Program-made: the position numbers and the translations under genes | The notes under the pieces: model-generated | Told to the model about the DNA's origin: nothing | The model's database searches: none | Seen by the model: only the letters and a program-made list of their open reading frames with translations | Shown: one piece after another, positions 1 through 9,528 of the stretch | Numbering within the stretch: position 1 is the first letter of the stretch | Layout: each line of letters begins with the position of its first letter | DNA from: Symploca sp. SIO3C6 | GTDB lineage: Bacteria > Cyanobacteriota > Cyanobacteriia > Cyanobacteriales > Coleofasciculaceae | Direction: 5' to 3' | Assembly (NCBI GenBank): GCA_010692425.1 | Contig: JAAHHJ010000021.1 | Coordinates: 64,964-128,963, forward strand | DNA: 64,000 nt

Positions 1-1
1 T

Positions 2-433
2 GATCGTTACTCTGTTGAGGTTGATGATGATCAAATTGTGATTCAGGGTAAGCTTGGTTGGGCAAAACAGAAACAAATGACACCAGCTAATTTAATAATA
101 TTGCGGGTGGTGATGCTTACTGTGGGGCGCTTTTTCCCAAATTTGATTCGTAAGTTATTACAAAAGATTTTAATTACTGGTAAAACTAAGGCTCCTTTTA
201 GTTTTCGGCGTCAGTTGCAATGGCAAGATGGGCAATGGGTGATTACAGATCAATTGCGCACTAAGTCTTGGCAAAATGTTGTTAGTGCTGGTATTGGTTG
301 TTACCAAACTTCTATTTATGTGGTGATGAGTCGTACTTTTCAGGTTGGGCAGTTACAGTCTTGGTTTGAGCTGACAGGTGAGGTTAAAAAGCTTTCTGCT
401 GGTCAAGTTTTGCAATTGGAGAGGAAGTTTTGA
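2..433 (+). CDS. C-terminal fragment of an unrecognised protein (5' end outside window)
   Basis: The reading frame is open from base 2 to the stop at 431-433, so this is the end of a gene that starts before the window. The visible part is about 143 residues. It begins with an acidic stretch (VEVDDD), then a basic, hydrophobic segment, and ends in a beta-rich tail. A GTG at 38 could be read as a start, but the uninterrupted upstream frame argues against it. I do not recognise the family and see no catalytic motif. It converges with the permease and nSTAND remnant that follow on the other strand. Confidence 0.6.
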   Translation, partial: DRYSVEVDDDQIVIQGKLGWAKQKQMTPANLIILRVVMLTVGRFFPNLIRKLLQKILITGKTKAPFSFRRQLQWQDGQWVITDQLRTKSWQNVVSAGIGCYQTSIYVVMSRTFQVGQLQSWFELTGEVKKLSAGQVLQLERKF

Positions 434-503
434 GGGAAAATTTATAGAGAATTTTGTTTCTTAAAGGAATTAGCTAATGCCAGGTATCAAATATAGAAAT
501 AGC

Positions 504-711
504 TTATATTTTCCTTTCCCTCTCTAATTCCGCATAAAGCTTCTCTGTAGCTATTTTATCCTCAATCTCCCTCTTCTCACCCGCCGCCAAAAACTGTTGA
601 TCTAAATAACTTAAATTCTTCCCTTTTGCCCAAGTCTGAGCATTCTGTAGAGCCTTTCCCTGCAACAACCACGACTCATCCTCACCTTCCGAAGCCACCC
701 AAGCCCTATTA
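504..711 (-). pseudogene. Remnant of an nSTAND (AAA-like domain) protein
   Basis: About 67 codons remain, reading NNRAWVASEGEDESWLLQGK and then a charged coiled-coil stretch. This matches the stretch found after the ATPase module in cyanobacterial AAA-like (nSTAND) proteins. The intact homologue in this window (31002-33557) has the equivalent segment at about residues 372-425 ([16 protein letters not shown]). No ATPase domain lies upstream: an in-frame TGA closes the frame next to the permease stop codon. I infer that a larger conflict-type gene once stood here and was deleted down to this piece. Confidence 0.55.
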
Positions 712-712
712 T

Positions 713-2041
713 TTACTCACTTACTTTTGGTTCAAGTCTGACAGCAAAATTAAAGCGCTGTATCACCACATGCCAGACAACCCCAACTCCAATAACTCCT
801 AAACCAATTAACCAAATCTGCCACTCTACCCAAAAAGCTAGAAACAGCGAAGAAAACAGAGATAGCCAACTCAACCATTGCGGATATAACCGCTGTTGTT
901 GACTCAGTTGTAGTGCTGCCAGACTGACGATAAAACATCGGTACATACTACCAAAGGCAGCAAATGACCAAGTTACCTTGACATCGCCAGTTAAAACTAA
1001 AAGTGCGATCGCCATACCCAGAAATAACACAGCCCAATAGGGTGTTGTGCCAGAGTTATTTAATTGTGCGAAAAAACTAGGCATATCTCCACGACGCCCC
1101 ATCGCTAACAAGATGCGAGATACGCCTAAAATAATTGTCAAGAGTATACTTAGCATCGAAGTAATCGCACCCACAGCCAAAATATTAGCAGCACCAGGAA
1201 TACCAAAACTGCTAGCTACAACTTGTAAAGGTGCTGCTTGCTCTGTTGTTGCGGCACTAAAAGCTTCTACTCCAATTGAACCCAAACTTACTACTGCTAC
1301 CCCTACATAAAGGAGCATTGTCACTACAATCGTGAATACAATTGCTTTGGGTATATTTTTCCTAGGCTCTGTAATCTCTTCACCCATCATTGATATACGA
1401 GCAGCACCATTATAAGCAACAAACATTAAAGCAACAGACTCCAGAAAGTTTTTGAGCCAGTTACCATAATTGGCACTAGCAAAGGTTAGATTCTCAAAAC
1501 CATTTACCAAGCAGAGGAAGGAACCAACAATAATTAAGAAAAGTAGCGACAGGATTGTTACTGAAACAACAGCGATTGTCGTTACCTTAAAACGGCGAGC
1601 GCCACCAAGAGCAATTAAGGTGACAACCAAGACGGCAGCTTCTGCTACCAATACTAAAATTCCACTCTCATTAACACCTATGGTATTCAACAAGTAGCCA
1701 GCAAAGCCAAGAGCAGCTGTTGCCGCCACAGCAGTTTTACTTAAGAAATATATCCAACCTCCAGTAAAACCCAAAACTGGTGTCAGGTACTTGTAACCAT
1801 ATTCATAGATTCCACCGCTAACTGGATGACTAACAGCAAGCTGAGCCAGATTTAAGCTATTACAAGCACCCAAAAGTCCAGCCACTACCAAAGCTCCAAT
1901 CACAGCAAAACCAGATATCCCTGCAGCAATACCAATGCTTACAAAAATTCCCACACCGATTACTGAAGCTAGCCCCATGCAGGCACTACCAAACCAACTC
2001 AATTCTCGTTTCAGCTGTTTTGGTGGATTTTCTTCTGACAT
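713..2041 (-). CDS. APC-family amino acid permease
   Basis: A 442-residue polytopic membrane protein with about 12 hydrophobic segments. The first helix carries the APC-superfamily glycine-rich motif (GLASVIGVGIFVSIGIAAG, about residues 22-40), which forms the substrate-binding break in LeuT-fold transporters. The conserved GEEITEPRKNIPKAI loop is at about residues 216-230. The likely role is uptake or exchange of amino acids or amines at the cytoplasmic membrane; the substrate cannot be read from sequence. The gene stands alone, with the nSTAND remnant directly downstream. Confidence 0.85.
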   Translation of the reverse strand: MSEENPPKQLKRELSWFGSACMGLASVIGVGIFVSIGIAAGISGFAVIGALVVAGLLGACNSLNLAQLAVSHPVSGGIYEYGYKYLTPVLGFTGGWIYFLSKTAVAATAALGFAGYLLNTIGVNESGILVLVAEAAVLVVTLIALGGARRFKVTTIAVVSVTILSLLFLIIVGSFLCLVNGFENLTFASANYGNWLKNFLESVALMFVAYNGAARISMMGEEITEPRKNIPKAIVFTIVVTMLLYVGVAVVSLGSIGVEAFSAATTEQAAPLQVVASSFGIPGAANILAVGAITSMLSILLTIILGVSRILLAMGRRGDMPSFFAQLNNSGTTPYWAVLFLGMAIALLVLTGDVKVTWSFAAFGSMYRCFIVSLAALQLSQQQRLYPQWLSWLSLFSSLFLAFWVEWQIWLIGLGVIGVGVVWHVVIQRFNFAVRLEPKVSE

Positions 2042-2218
2042 ATTTTCTCCTCAAATTATGTTATGTGTCGCAAAATTAAAATTAACAAATGACCGAATCA
2101 GACAGAAAACTCCTTTGCCTTGAAATTGTGACTTCAACCACAAGATTGCCGAACCAGAGAAAGACTAGCTTTATGCCTAAAATGTCCTGAAGTTCATCTG
2201 TCATCGCCTGGTTTTCTT

Positions 2219-3193
2219 TTAAGTAAAAGCTCGTATTTTATCTAAAATAGCTTCATCTAAAGCTATTTGGCATTCAGAAGCAGCGAAAGCTTGATTGTGC
2301 GAAATATCTAAATGAATATATTGTTCTCTTACTTCATCGGCACGGCTTTGGGATGTATCAATGCGAACAAATATTTTCTTTTCTTTTGCTAAATTATTCA
2401 TCAGAGTAAGCGCTTTGATAGAAAAAATCAAAGGGACTGAAGCCGAAACAATCTTGGCATTTAAGCCTAAATTATTAATATGCTTTTCTTCGATTATTCC
2501 CGCATTAGCAAGGCCGTAATTATTTAACCAAGGGATAGCAATTGCTACATAAGTAGAGTCTTGGATGACTTCCTTTACTGAAGAGGAACAGACAACTTTT
2601 GCAGGATTAATGCCCCTGGCAAGCAATGTTGATAAACGCTTGGTTTGATCTTGTAAAGATGGACTAAATAGGTGTGGATTTAGCCCATATTTTATGCTTT
2701 TAATGGCGATTTGTTTACCAATATTACCTGTGCCAATAATGGCAATTTTGCTGTTTATTTTAGCGTTTTTAATATCTAAATACTTAATCATATGTTGAGC
2801 AACATAAGGAGAATTAATACCTGGAAGATTACTCACTAAGACATTATGTTGTTGTGCAGCCTTCATATCTATAGCTCTAGTATCTACCCCTCGTCTAATG
2901 ATAAGAAGATTCTTGTTTTTACCTACAGCTTTACGCCAAGAAGTAATTGCAATAGCTGGTACAGCATTACTCCCTACAATAAGAATATCTGGTTGAAAAG
3001 TTTCCAGGTAGTAAAGCAATTTATCTAAAGTCGTATGTTTTTGGGAAAATTGGTTATATCCAATATCAGGAATATATAAAAATATTTCCTCTGTATTTAT
3101 ACTTGATCTAGATATTTTTTTTTCTGTAAGTCCGAGTTTAACAATAGTATTATGATGAATAGGATGAGTAATTAAAATTTGTTTCATAAACAA
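2219..3193 (-). CDS. D-2-hydroxyacid dehydrogenase-like NAD-binding protein
   Basis: This is a 324-residue protein. The dinucleotide-binding glycine motif GTGNIGKQIAIKSIKYG is at about residues 153-169, and RRGVDTRAIDMKAAQ precedes it, as in D-isomer-specific 2-hydroxyacid dehydrogenases. The usual catalytic Arg region (NxxRG) reads SASVPLIFS instead, and the C-terminal His motif is not obvious, so activity on a 2-hydroxyacid is doubtful. Start could be Met1 or Met3. The gene is visibly more AT-rich than its neighbours, which hints at transfer. It has no operon partner. Confidence 0.65.
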   Translation of the reverse strand: MFMKQILITHPIHHNTIVKLGLTEKKISRSSINTEEIFLYIPDIGYNQFSQKHTTLDKLLYYLETFQPDILIVGSNAVPAIAITSWRKAVGKNKNLLIIRRGVDTRAIDMKAAQQHNVLVSNLPGINSPYVAQHMIKYLDIKNAKINSKIAIIGTGNIGKQIAIKSIKYGLNPHLFSPSLQDQTKRLSTLLARGINPAKVVCSSSVKEVIQDSTYVAIAIPWLNNYGLANAGIIEEKHINNLGLNAKIVSASVPLIFSIKALTLMNNLAKEKKIFVRIDTSQSRADEVREQYIHLDISHNQAFAASECQIALDEAILDKIRAFT

Positions 3194-3362
3194 AATTTAT
3201 AAGCTAATTTTATCAAAATCACCTAACAGAAAAGCCAGTCTATCTCTAGGACAATAAGGTTGATTCGCTTACTCATCATCGACTAGCAAACGGTCAAAAA
3301 CACCTGCAATGCCAGAATAGACAGGGTATCGCTATTGGCCTCATTGAATCATTGTTTATAGA

Positions 3363-4031
3363 TTACCAATGAATTTGACTCAAAATATACCGCAGGCGGT
3401 CATAGTCATCTTTGAGTAAAATACTCATAGTTCTCCCCGCCTTAACTAACCAATCTCGATCCCCTTGACGCAAGCGATAAACTTCCCTAATTGCTGCTGC
3501 ACTCAGGGCTTCTACTGGCGCTCCCTTTACCTGCAACAGAGTCCTTAAAAAATCCAATTGCTCACTAAAGTGAATAATCTCTTGTGGTTGGCATTGATAG
3601 ACTGCCTGGTGAATTTGTGGGGGGCGGGGAGGAAGATACTGATAGAATTTACTGCCAGTATGTCGATACCCATTCACCCCTTGTTCAGGAGAGGCAAACC
3701 CAACAATTGCAGCACGAAACTCTGTTTTCAGCATCGCAAAAATTTGGGGTTGCTGCTCTCGCAAATCTGCCAGTGACAACCCCAAAGCCCTAGCGCGGTG
3801 AACCGAATCAATTGGGCTGGTAGTGGCATAGTAAACCACTGCCAAGACTTGATTACCCGACTCTTCGTCAACGGAGCTAACCCAACTACCAAAAGCTGGC
3901 ATGATGGGAAGACTCAAATCCTCTGGCTCCAAACACTGTGCCAGAAATTCCGTTGTTGCCGTTTCAATCACCTCGGCAATGTGATTTTCACGACGATCTT
4001 CAACCGCAAACTGTGGTAAAGGAAGACGCAT
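3363..4031 (-). CDS. HAS-barrel domain protein
   Basis: This 222-residue soluble protein starts MRLPLPQFAVEDRRENHIAEVIET. The N-terminal half (about 1-120) matches the small beta-barrel (HAS-barrel) type protein conserved next to ndhS in cyanobacteria. The HAS barrel is otherwise the N-terminal fold of HerA-type ATPases and ATP synthases. No Walker motif is present, so this is not an ATPase. It lies 5 bp downstream of ndhS and is probably cotranscribed with it. Function is not established. The assignment rests on recalled family resemblance rather than a diagnostic motif. Confidence 0.6.
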   Translation of the reverse strand: MRLPLPQFAVEDRRENHIAEVIETATTEFLAQCLEPEDLSLPIMPAFGSWVSSVDEESGNQVLAVVYYATTSPIDSVHRARALGLSLADLREQQPQIFAMLKTEFRAAIVGFASPEQGVNGYRHTGSKFYQYLPPRPPQIHQAVYQCQPQEIIHFSEQLDFLRTLLQVKGAPVEALSAAAIREVYRLRQGDRDWLVKAGRTMSILLKDDYDRLRYILSQIHW

Positions 4032-4036
4032 AATGG

Positions 4037-4225
4037 TTAGCGCTTACCAGTTGTAGGTTCTACAGCTTCTAGTTCTGAGAGATTGAACGTAACAATTTTA
4101 TCCCAGTTGCCACCTTCAAAGAGTACACCAGCTTTGCCATCAGCTACGCGCTGAACTAAACCTTCAAATTGGTAGTAGGTATCGTCAGCATTAGTGACGC
4201 GAACAATTGAACCAGGAAGAATCAT
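4037..4225 (-). CDS. ndhS: NDH-1 complex ferredoxin-binding subunit NdhS
   Basis: A 62-residue SH3-like protein. [18 protein letters not shown] and the conserved block [18 protein letters not shown] are characteristic of cyanobacterial NdhS (Ssl0352-type, formerly DUF3252). NdhS sits on the peripheral arm of the photosynthetic NDH-1 complex and is needed for ferredoxin-dependent cyclic electron flow. Length and start agree with the family. It is the first gene of a likely two-gene transcript with the HAS-barrel gene. Confidence 0.8.
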   Translation of the reverse strand: MILPGSIVRVTNADDTYYQFEGLVQRVADGKAGVLFEGGNWDKIVTFNLSELEAVEPTTGKR

Positions 4226-4346
4226 AACTTTTAATAATAACTGAGCCTATATTTTAATAGCTTATGTGCTTTTTGATGGATCAGTGGCAATTTGTGACGT
4301 CCTCCCCGGCAAACAAAGGCGCGGGGCTCCCAGCGGTGAAAGCTGA
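4226..4346. other. Short spacer with IS200/IS605-like end hairpin
   Basis: A stem CCCCG (4304-4308) pairs with CGGGG (4322-4326) across a 13-base loop, embedded in a GACGTCCTCCCC...GGGGCTCC context. This context resembles the terminal hairpins of IS200/IS605-type elements in cyanobacteria. No transposase remains. The hairpin lies just past the rodA stop and may also act in transcription termination. Confidence 0.35.
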
Positions 4347-5600
4347 CTAAAATCTCAAGCGATGTCGATAATTAGCGACTGACTCCACCAGCCCGATACC
4401 AATAAAATTCGACAGCAATGACCAACGGGCATAACTCAAAAAAGGCAGCGGAATGCCTGTAATAGGAGCCAAACCAATATTCATGCCAATATTGATTACC
4501 GCCTGAAAAACAATCATCGATAGGACACCAATCGCCAGCAATGAGCCAAAGTCGTCCTTAGCATTTTGAGCAATAATCACTAAGCGCAGACAAAGTAACC
4601 AGAAGGCAAAGAGGACACACAAACAGCCAACAAAACCTAATTCTTCCCCAATTGCTGAGAAAATAAAATCAGTGTGCTGTTCAGGAATAAAGCGAAGTTG
4701 GGTTTGGCTGCCCTGATATAGTCCGCTTCCCCACATTTGACCAGCACCAATGGCAATCCGAGACTGGATTAGATGGTAGCCTCCTCCCAAGGGGTCTTTA
4801 TCGGGGTCTAAAAATAGAGTCAGTCGGTCTTTTTGATAATCCTTAAGCAAACTCCAGAAAAAGCTGCCCAATGCTCCTGAAACTAAGTTTAGTACTAAAG
4901 CCCCTAAAGCTCCAGACCAGGGAAAAATAAAACTACGCCAGCCAACCACTACCATGGCTCCTACCCAGACAAACCAAGCAGGTAAAAACACACTCAACAA
5001 AATTGCCGAAATAATTGGAGATGCTAAAAGCAGCAACCAGCCTGGATTAACATTAGCCCAGTAGAGCATTCCCATAGTAATGGCTCCAAATACCAGCGAT
5101 GTGCCTAGGTTAGGCTCCAAAAATATTAAAATCCAAGGCATTGCTGCCACCGCTAATACTTTACAAACTCCCCCTAGGCTTGAGGTGGGTTGAGTTTGTA
5201 AAATTGCTGCCAGGGTAATAATAAGCCCTATTTTGGCAAGCTCGGAGGGCTGAATTTGAAAACCAGCAATACTAATCCAACGCTGAGCACCATTGGCAGT
5301 AGTACCAATAAACATCACTGCTAGCAAGCAGAAATTAGTGATGCCATAGATGATCCAATGCCATTGTAGAAGGAGTTCGTAACGCGATCGCGCAAATAAC
5401 AGTGCCAGTAATAAACCTACACCACCAACTGCCCAATGTGACCACCAGTCAGTAAGTCCCTCGTTGAGTTCAGTACTACGAATCATCAACCCACCAAGGA
5501 AAGTTAGACCAACACTTAATGCCAATAGCAGCCAGTCTATTTCTTGCCAGGGTGCTAGTAGAGACTTCCAGTGGATACCAATTAGTGGCTTTTGGAACAT
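4347..5600 (-). CDS. rodA: Rod-shape/cell-elongation SEDS glycosyltransferase RodA
   Basis: A SEDS-family membrane protein with about ten transmembrane helices. It polymerises lipid II glycan strands for lateral wall growth, together with a class B PBP. Diagnostic motifs are EPNLGTS, the loop GGGYHLIQSRIAIGAGQMWG, EQHTDFIFSAIGEELGF, and near the C-terminus INIGMN and GIPLPFLSYA. The final motif lacks the usual GGSS run and reads ARWSL. I chose the ATG at 5600 (417 residues). The frame stays open to 5699, but those extra codons only translate the CTCCCC-type repeat and the family starts near MFQKPLIG. Confidence 0.85.
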   Translation of the reverse strand: MFQKPLIGIHWKSLLAPWQEIDWLLLALSVGLTFLGGLMIRSTELNEGLTDWWSHWAVGGVGLLLALLFARSRYELLLQWHWIIYGITNFCLLAVMFIGTTANGAQRWISIAGFQIQPSELAKIGLIITLAAILQTQPTSSLGGVCKVLAVAAMPWILIFLEPNLGTSLVFGAITMGMLYWANVNPGWLLLLASPIISAILLSVFLPAWFVWVGAMVVVGWRSFIFPWSGALGALVLNLVSGALGSFFWSLLKDYQKDRLTLFLDPDKDPLGGGYHLIQSRIAIGAGQMWGSGLYQGSQTQLRFIPEQHTDFIFSAIGEELGFVGCLCVLFAFWLLCLRLVIIAQNAKDDFGSLLAIGVLSMIVFQAVINIGMNIGLAPITGIPLPFLSYARWSLLSNFIGIGLVESVANYRHRLRF

Positions 5601-5607
5601 ATTTTTA

Positions 5608-5659
5608 AGGGGGGAGAGGGGGAGATGGGGAGAGGGGGAGATGGGGAGATGGGGAGATT
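5608..5659. repeat. Low-complexity GGGGAGA/TGGGGAGA tract
   Basis: A 52-base tract made of GGGGAGAGG and GGGGAGATG units, just upstream of the rodA start. The same family recurs at 7093, 12240, 22462, 51871 and 52286. It artificially extends the rodA reading frame at its N-terminus. Confidence 0.8.
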
Positions 5660-5738
5660 TTTGTATACAGATTACCCTTACACTCCCCACACCTTCCAAA
5701 CTCCCCCTTCTCTATTCAAGCTTCCCTCTCCTTCCAGG

Positions 5739-6806
5739 CTAATTACTGCTCAAAGCAGCGATTGAAACTTTAGCTGCAATCTGAGAGGCAATTGCTACTA
5801 GCGCCTTAGCAGAGGCTGAATCTGGCTCAGCGACGACAACTGGCAACCCCTTATCGCCCCCCTGACGCAAAGAAATTTCTAGGGGAATGCAACCTAGTAA
5901 GGGGATATTGAGTTCCTTAGATGTCTTTTCGCCTCCTCCTGAACCAAATAGATCATAATTTCGATCTGGCAGATCTGGTGGAATAAAATAACTCATATTT
6001 TCCACAATTCCTAAGACTGGCACTCCCATCTGCTGGAACATCTTTAGTCCTCGGCGAGAGTCTAACAGTGCTACATTTTGCGGTGTAGTAACAATTACTG
6101 CCCCTGCCATGGGTACAGCTTGAGTTAAGGTTAGCTGGGCATCGCCTGTTCCCGGTGGCATATCTACAATCAAGTAATCTAATTCTCCCCAATCTACCTG
6201 GTAGAGAAACTGGCGAATAATCCCATTCAACATTGGACCTCGCCAAATCACTGGTTGATCTGGATCAATCAAAAAAGCCATAGAAACTAATTTGACGCCG
6301 TGGTTAAAAGCTGGTTCTAACAACTCCCCCTGTTGAGTTTGCTGTACCATCACCTTAGCCTCAGCTAAACCCAACATTGTGGGAGCATTAGGTCCATAAA
6401 TATCAGCATCAATCAGACCTACTTTCGCTCCTGATTGCGCCAGTGCCACAGCAACATTCACTGCCACAGTACTCTTACCGACACCACCTTTACCACTCGA
6501 AATTGCCAGAATATTTTTTACCTGGTCAATTCCTTGACGATCCGGCATTGATTTTTGTTGAGGCGTCTCAGCGGTGACATCCACCACCACCTCTTCAACA
6601 CCAGGTAATTGCTTAACTGCTTTCTGGCAATCCTCAACAATAAATTCCCGCAAGGGGCAGGCAGGGGTAGTCAAAACCAAGGTGAAGTTAACAGAGCCAT
6701 TATCGATTTTGACATTCCGGATCATATTCAATTCCACCAAACTCTTGCGGAGCTCAGGGTCTTGTACCGGTCTTAATACTTCTAAAACTGCACTAGCATC
6801 GAGCAT
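5739..6806 (-). CDS. mrp: Mrp/ApbC-family P-loop ATPase (Fe-S carrier)
   Basis: A 355-residue protein. An MIP18/DUF59 domain at about residues 1-85 contains TTPACPLRE. It is followed by a Mrp/NBP35-type P-loop ATPase with the deviant Walker A SSGKGGVGKST at about 103-113 and the DADIYGPNAPTMLG motif. Family members bind and transfer Fe-S clusters. The region where many Mrp proteins carry CxxC reads ENMSYFIPPDLPDRNYDLFG here and has no Cys pair. Nearest neighbour is rodA, same strand; the spacer contains the G-rich repeat. Confidence 0.85.
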   Translation of the reverse strand: MLDASAVLEVLRPVQDPELRKSLVELNMIRNVKIDNGSVNFTLVLTTPACPLREFIVEDCQKAVKQLPGVEEVVVDVTAETPQQKSMPDRQGIDQVKNILAISSGKGGVGKSTVAVNVAVALAQSGAKVGLIDADIYGPNAPTMLGLAEAKVMVQQTQQGELLEPAFNHGVKLVSMAFLIDPDQPVIWRGPMLNGIIRQFLYQVDWGELDYLIVDMPPGTGDAQLTLTQAVPMAGAVIVTTPQNVALLDSRRGLKMFQQMGVPVLGIVENMSYFIPPDLPDRNYDLFGSGGGEKTSKELNIPLLGCIPLEISLRQGGDKGLPVVVAEPDSASAKALVAIASQIAAKVSIAALSSN

Positions 6807-7138
6807 ATTACTTTACTTTACTTTACCTGAGATTTTCCTGGGGAGTACATTGAGAGGATTGTTATAGTCACTCAGTCTATTAGATTGGTGAACATACTGG
6901 TGAGGCGAGCTACTAAGAAACCAGGAACAAGATAAATTCCACCTTTCCTTCAGACTAAAACTATATCTTAATTTTAAGGGTCTGCTGGTCTTGAAGCTTT
7001 TATCTGGGTAATACCAATTATTTATCTAAGCTATTATTCGAGCTAGGGACAAGAAGACAAAGAACTTTAAATTCTAAAGTCATTGTCTTTAATCTCCCCC
7101 TCCCCCCATCTCCCCATCTCCCCATCTCCCTTGCTTTC
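6807..7138. other. Intergenic spacer; low-complexity CTCCCC tract only
   Basis: No credible gene. The only notable structure is the CTCCCCATCTCCCC repeat at 7093-7131, which lies just past the stop of the SRPBCC-like gene. The start side of mrp shows a short tandem TTACTTTACTTTACC at about 6809-6823. Confidence 0.6.
7093..7131. repeat. Low-complexity CTCCCCATCTCCCC tract
   Basis: About 39 bases of CTCCCC/CATCTCC units. This is a copy of the dispersed low-complexity family seen at 5608 and elsewhere, here in the opposite orientation. Confidence 0.8.
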
Positions 7139-7621
7139 TTACAAAGCAGCCACCCGCTCTGCTGCCTGTGCTAACTCAGCTGCTAAACGCGCTGCATAGG
7201 GGCGAATGAAACACCAGAGCAAGGGAGAGAGTAAACCACGTAGAGTTACAGAACAGGAGACGTAGGTACCACAAACTGTAGACTCAACATGATATGTTAC
7301 ACGGTTTTCCAAGCCTGGGATTGTCAGTACACGCACGCTTAGTAATTCACCTGGTTTGACACGCTCAACAAAAATTCGCACGGGAATTGGGATTAAGCGA
7401 GTCACTACCTTGTAAATTAAACCGGGTTTAGCGATTAATCCCCTAGGAGCATTGGTACTTGAAAATAGGGGATTCCAGGAAATATCAGCCAAATTAATTA
7501 ATTTGTGCCAGAGCACCTCCACCGGAGCATTACTAAGGGCGCGATAAGTCCTGAATAGAGAAAACTTGCACCAGAGACCACCTCTGGCAGCAACTAACTT
7601 GAAGGAAAAATTGAGAATCAC
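7139..7621 (-). CDS. SRPBCC/polyketide-cyclase-fold-like protein
   Basis: About 160 residues. The pattern FRTYRALSNAPVEVLWHKLINLADISWNPLF followed by a beta-rich body and a long C-terminal helix (AARLAAELAQAAERVAAL) suits an SRPBCC (START-like) hydrophobic-ligand fold. The frame opens at a TTG at 7651, but a perfect GGAGG lies seven bases before the GTG at 7621, so I take that start. Function is unknown; the fold call is by pattern and may be wrong in detail. The gene is monocistronic and divergent from hemF. Confidence 0.5.
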   Translation of the reverse strand: MILNFSFKLVAARGGLWCKFSLFRTYRALSNAPVEVLWHKLINLADISWNPLFSSTNAPRGLIAKPGLIYKVVTRLIPIPVRIFVERVKPGELLSVRVLTIPGLENRVTYHVESTVCGTYVSCSVTLRGLLSPLLWCFIRPYAARLAAELAQAAERVAAL

Positions 7622-7961
7622 AATACACCTCCGATGGCAATGCTCAGGCAAATTTTTGTATAGGTTTTGTATAGATATGCAAACTACCCTGGCAGCAAAA
7701 TCCCTCTAATTAGGATAGAGTCACAACTCTTTAAAAAACCAATTGGCAATAGGGAAACTAGTTGGTGCTTTTACTGAACCAATCCAAGATACTCTATGTA
7801 AAGTACCCCAACAGTCCAAGCGCGAGTTTTGGCATTGATTCTGAAGAGAAAATGTTCTAGAGAAACTAGAGCATAGCATCAAACAGAGTCACACCCCTTG
7901 AATTATCAAGACTCCCAGAGGCTGCAATCGGCCTTGGGTTTAACTACACGAGATTGAGATT
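7622..7961. other. Divergent promoter spacer upstream of hemF
   Basis: 340 bases between the SRPBCC-like gene and hemF, which are divergently transcribed. It presumably contains both promoters. I see no gene, no strong hairpin and no recognisable regulator site. Confidence 0.5.
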
Positions 7962-9008
7962 ATGACAGCTTTGAAGACAGATGCAACAACTGATGTTAAT
8001 TCTTTACCTACTGCTGGATCTAGGGACAGAGTTAAGCAGCTAATGCAGCAGTTGCAAGATAAAATTTGTGATGCCCTAGAGGAGCTCGATGGTGTTAGCA
8101 GTTTCCGTGAAGATGCTTGGGAGCGTGAAGAAGGCGGTGGCGGACGTTCCCGTGTTCTCAGTGAAGGTGGAGTCTTTGAGCAGGCTGGGGTAAATTTTTC
8201 GGAAGTTTGGGGAAACCAACTACCACCTTCTATTCTGGCACAGCGCCCGGAAGCTAAAGGGCATGGTTTCTTTGCTACAGGCACATCTTTGGTGCTGCAT
8301 CCTCGTAATCCCTATATCCCTACAGTTCATCTCAACTATCGCTACTTTGAAGCAGGGCCTGTGTGGTGGTTTGGAGGGGGTGTGGATTTGACACCCTATT
8401 ATCCCTTTGCAGAAGATGCAGCCCATTTCCATCGCACTCTGAAGGCTGGCTGTGATGCCCACCACCAGGAGTATTATCCAGTATTCAAGCACTGGTGTGA
8501 TGAATATTTTTATTTGAAACACCGTCAAGAGATGCGGGGTGTCGGCGGCATCTTTTTTGATTATCAAGATGGTACAGGAGCATTATATCGTGGCCCCCAC
8601 CCAGATGGTTCAGCAGCAGCTTATAGTGACAAATTAGGAGTTTTAGAGCCTCGCAGTTGGGAAGAGGTATTTGCTTTTGTGCAAGGGTCTTCTGAGACGT
8701 TTTTACCAGCTTACTTGCCCATTGCTCAGAGCCGTCGAGAAATGTCCTATGGCGATCGCCAACGCAATTTCCAGTTATATCGTCGTGGTCGCTACGTCGA
8801 GTTTAACCTGGTCTATGACCGGGGAACAATATTTGGTCTGCAAACAAACGGGCGTACTGAATCAATTTTGATGTCTCTACCACCCCTAGTGCGCTGGCAA
8901 TACAGCTACCATCCTGAGCCAAATACCCCAGAATCAGAACTGTATGAAATATTCCTCAAGCCTCAAGAGTGGGCTCAGTGGAAACCCTCAACTTCAGAAA
9001 AAATCTGA
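7962..9008 (+). CDS. hemF: Oxygen-dependent coproporphyrinogen-III oxidase
   Basis: A 348-residue protein that decarboxylates coproporphyrinogen III to protoporphyrinogen IX using O2, feeding haem and chlorophyll synthesis. Signature blocks are present in order: [31 protein letters not shown], the central [17 protein letters not shown], and the C-terminal [18 protein letters not shown] with [14 protein letters not shown]. Length matches the family. It is transcribed alone, followed by the STAS gene about 150 bases later. Confidence 0.95.
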   Translation: MTALKTDATTDVNSLPTAGSRDRVKQLMQQLQDKICDALEELDGVSSFREDAWEREEGGGGRSRVLSEGGVFEQAGVNFSEVWGNQLPPSILAQRPEAKGHGFFATGTSLVLHPRNPYIPTVHLNYRYFEAGPVWWFGGGVDLTPYYPFAEDAAHFHRTLKAGCDAHHQEYYPVFKHWCDEYFYLKHRQEMRGVGGIFFDYQDGTGALYRGPHPDGSAAAYSDKLGVLEPRSWEEVFAFVQGSSETFLPAYLPIAQSRREMSYGDRQRNFQLYRRGRYVEFNLVYDRGTIFGLQTNGRTESILMSLPPLVRWQYSYHPEPNTPESELYEIFLKPQEWAQWKPSTSEKI

Positions 9009-9159
9009 GTTAGACTACTGGAAGATAAGTAGCCAAAGGTGTGCAATCAGGGTGATATTTGTTGCTACTGAGTTTTTACAACTTAGTTGAGGCACCCTAA
9101 AACCCAATCATAATGTTCCCTTGAGATTCAAGGGGACTAGCCGCTGCTCAGAGGTACTG

Positions 9160-9528
9160 ATGATTCATATCGATCAGAAAACGCACACAACGCAAGATGG
9201 TACGACCGTCATTATTTTGGCACCAGTCGGACGCTTAGATATCACTACAGCTTGGCAATTCCGCCTGAAGCTGCAAGAGTGTATTTCTCAACTCAGCCAC
9301 CATTTGGTGGTTAATCTGAGTCAGGTTAACTTTATCGATAGCTCTGGTCTGACATCCTTAGTGGCAGGAATGCGGGATGCTGACAAAGTTAAAGGTAGTT
9401 TTCGCATTTGCAATGTCCACCCAGAAGCCAAACTTGTGTTCGAGGTGACAATGATGGATTCAGTGTTTGCAATCTTTGAGACTGAGGAACAAGCTTTGGA
9501 AGTTGTTCCCCGCACGATCAAAACCTGA
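9160..9528 (+). CDS. STAS-domain anti-sigma factor antagonist-like protein
   Basis: A single STAS domain of about 122 residues. The hallmark helix-cap motif FIDSSGLTSLVAGMRDA contains the serine that is phosphorylated in SpoIIAA/RsbV-type antagonists. The protein likely works in a partner-switching cascade controlling a sigma factor or phosphatase; no partner gene is adjacent. An open frame starts at TTG 9121, but the ATG at 9160 has a GAGG upstream and starts at the domain edge, so I prefer it. Confidence 0.8.
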   Translation: MIHIDQKTHTTQDGTTVIILAPVGRLDITTAWQFRLKLQECISQLSHHLVVNLSQVNFIDSSGLTSLVAGMRDADKVKGSFRICNVHPEAKLVFEVTMMDSVFAIFETEEQALEVVPRTIKT

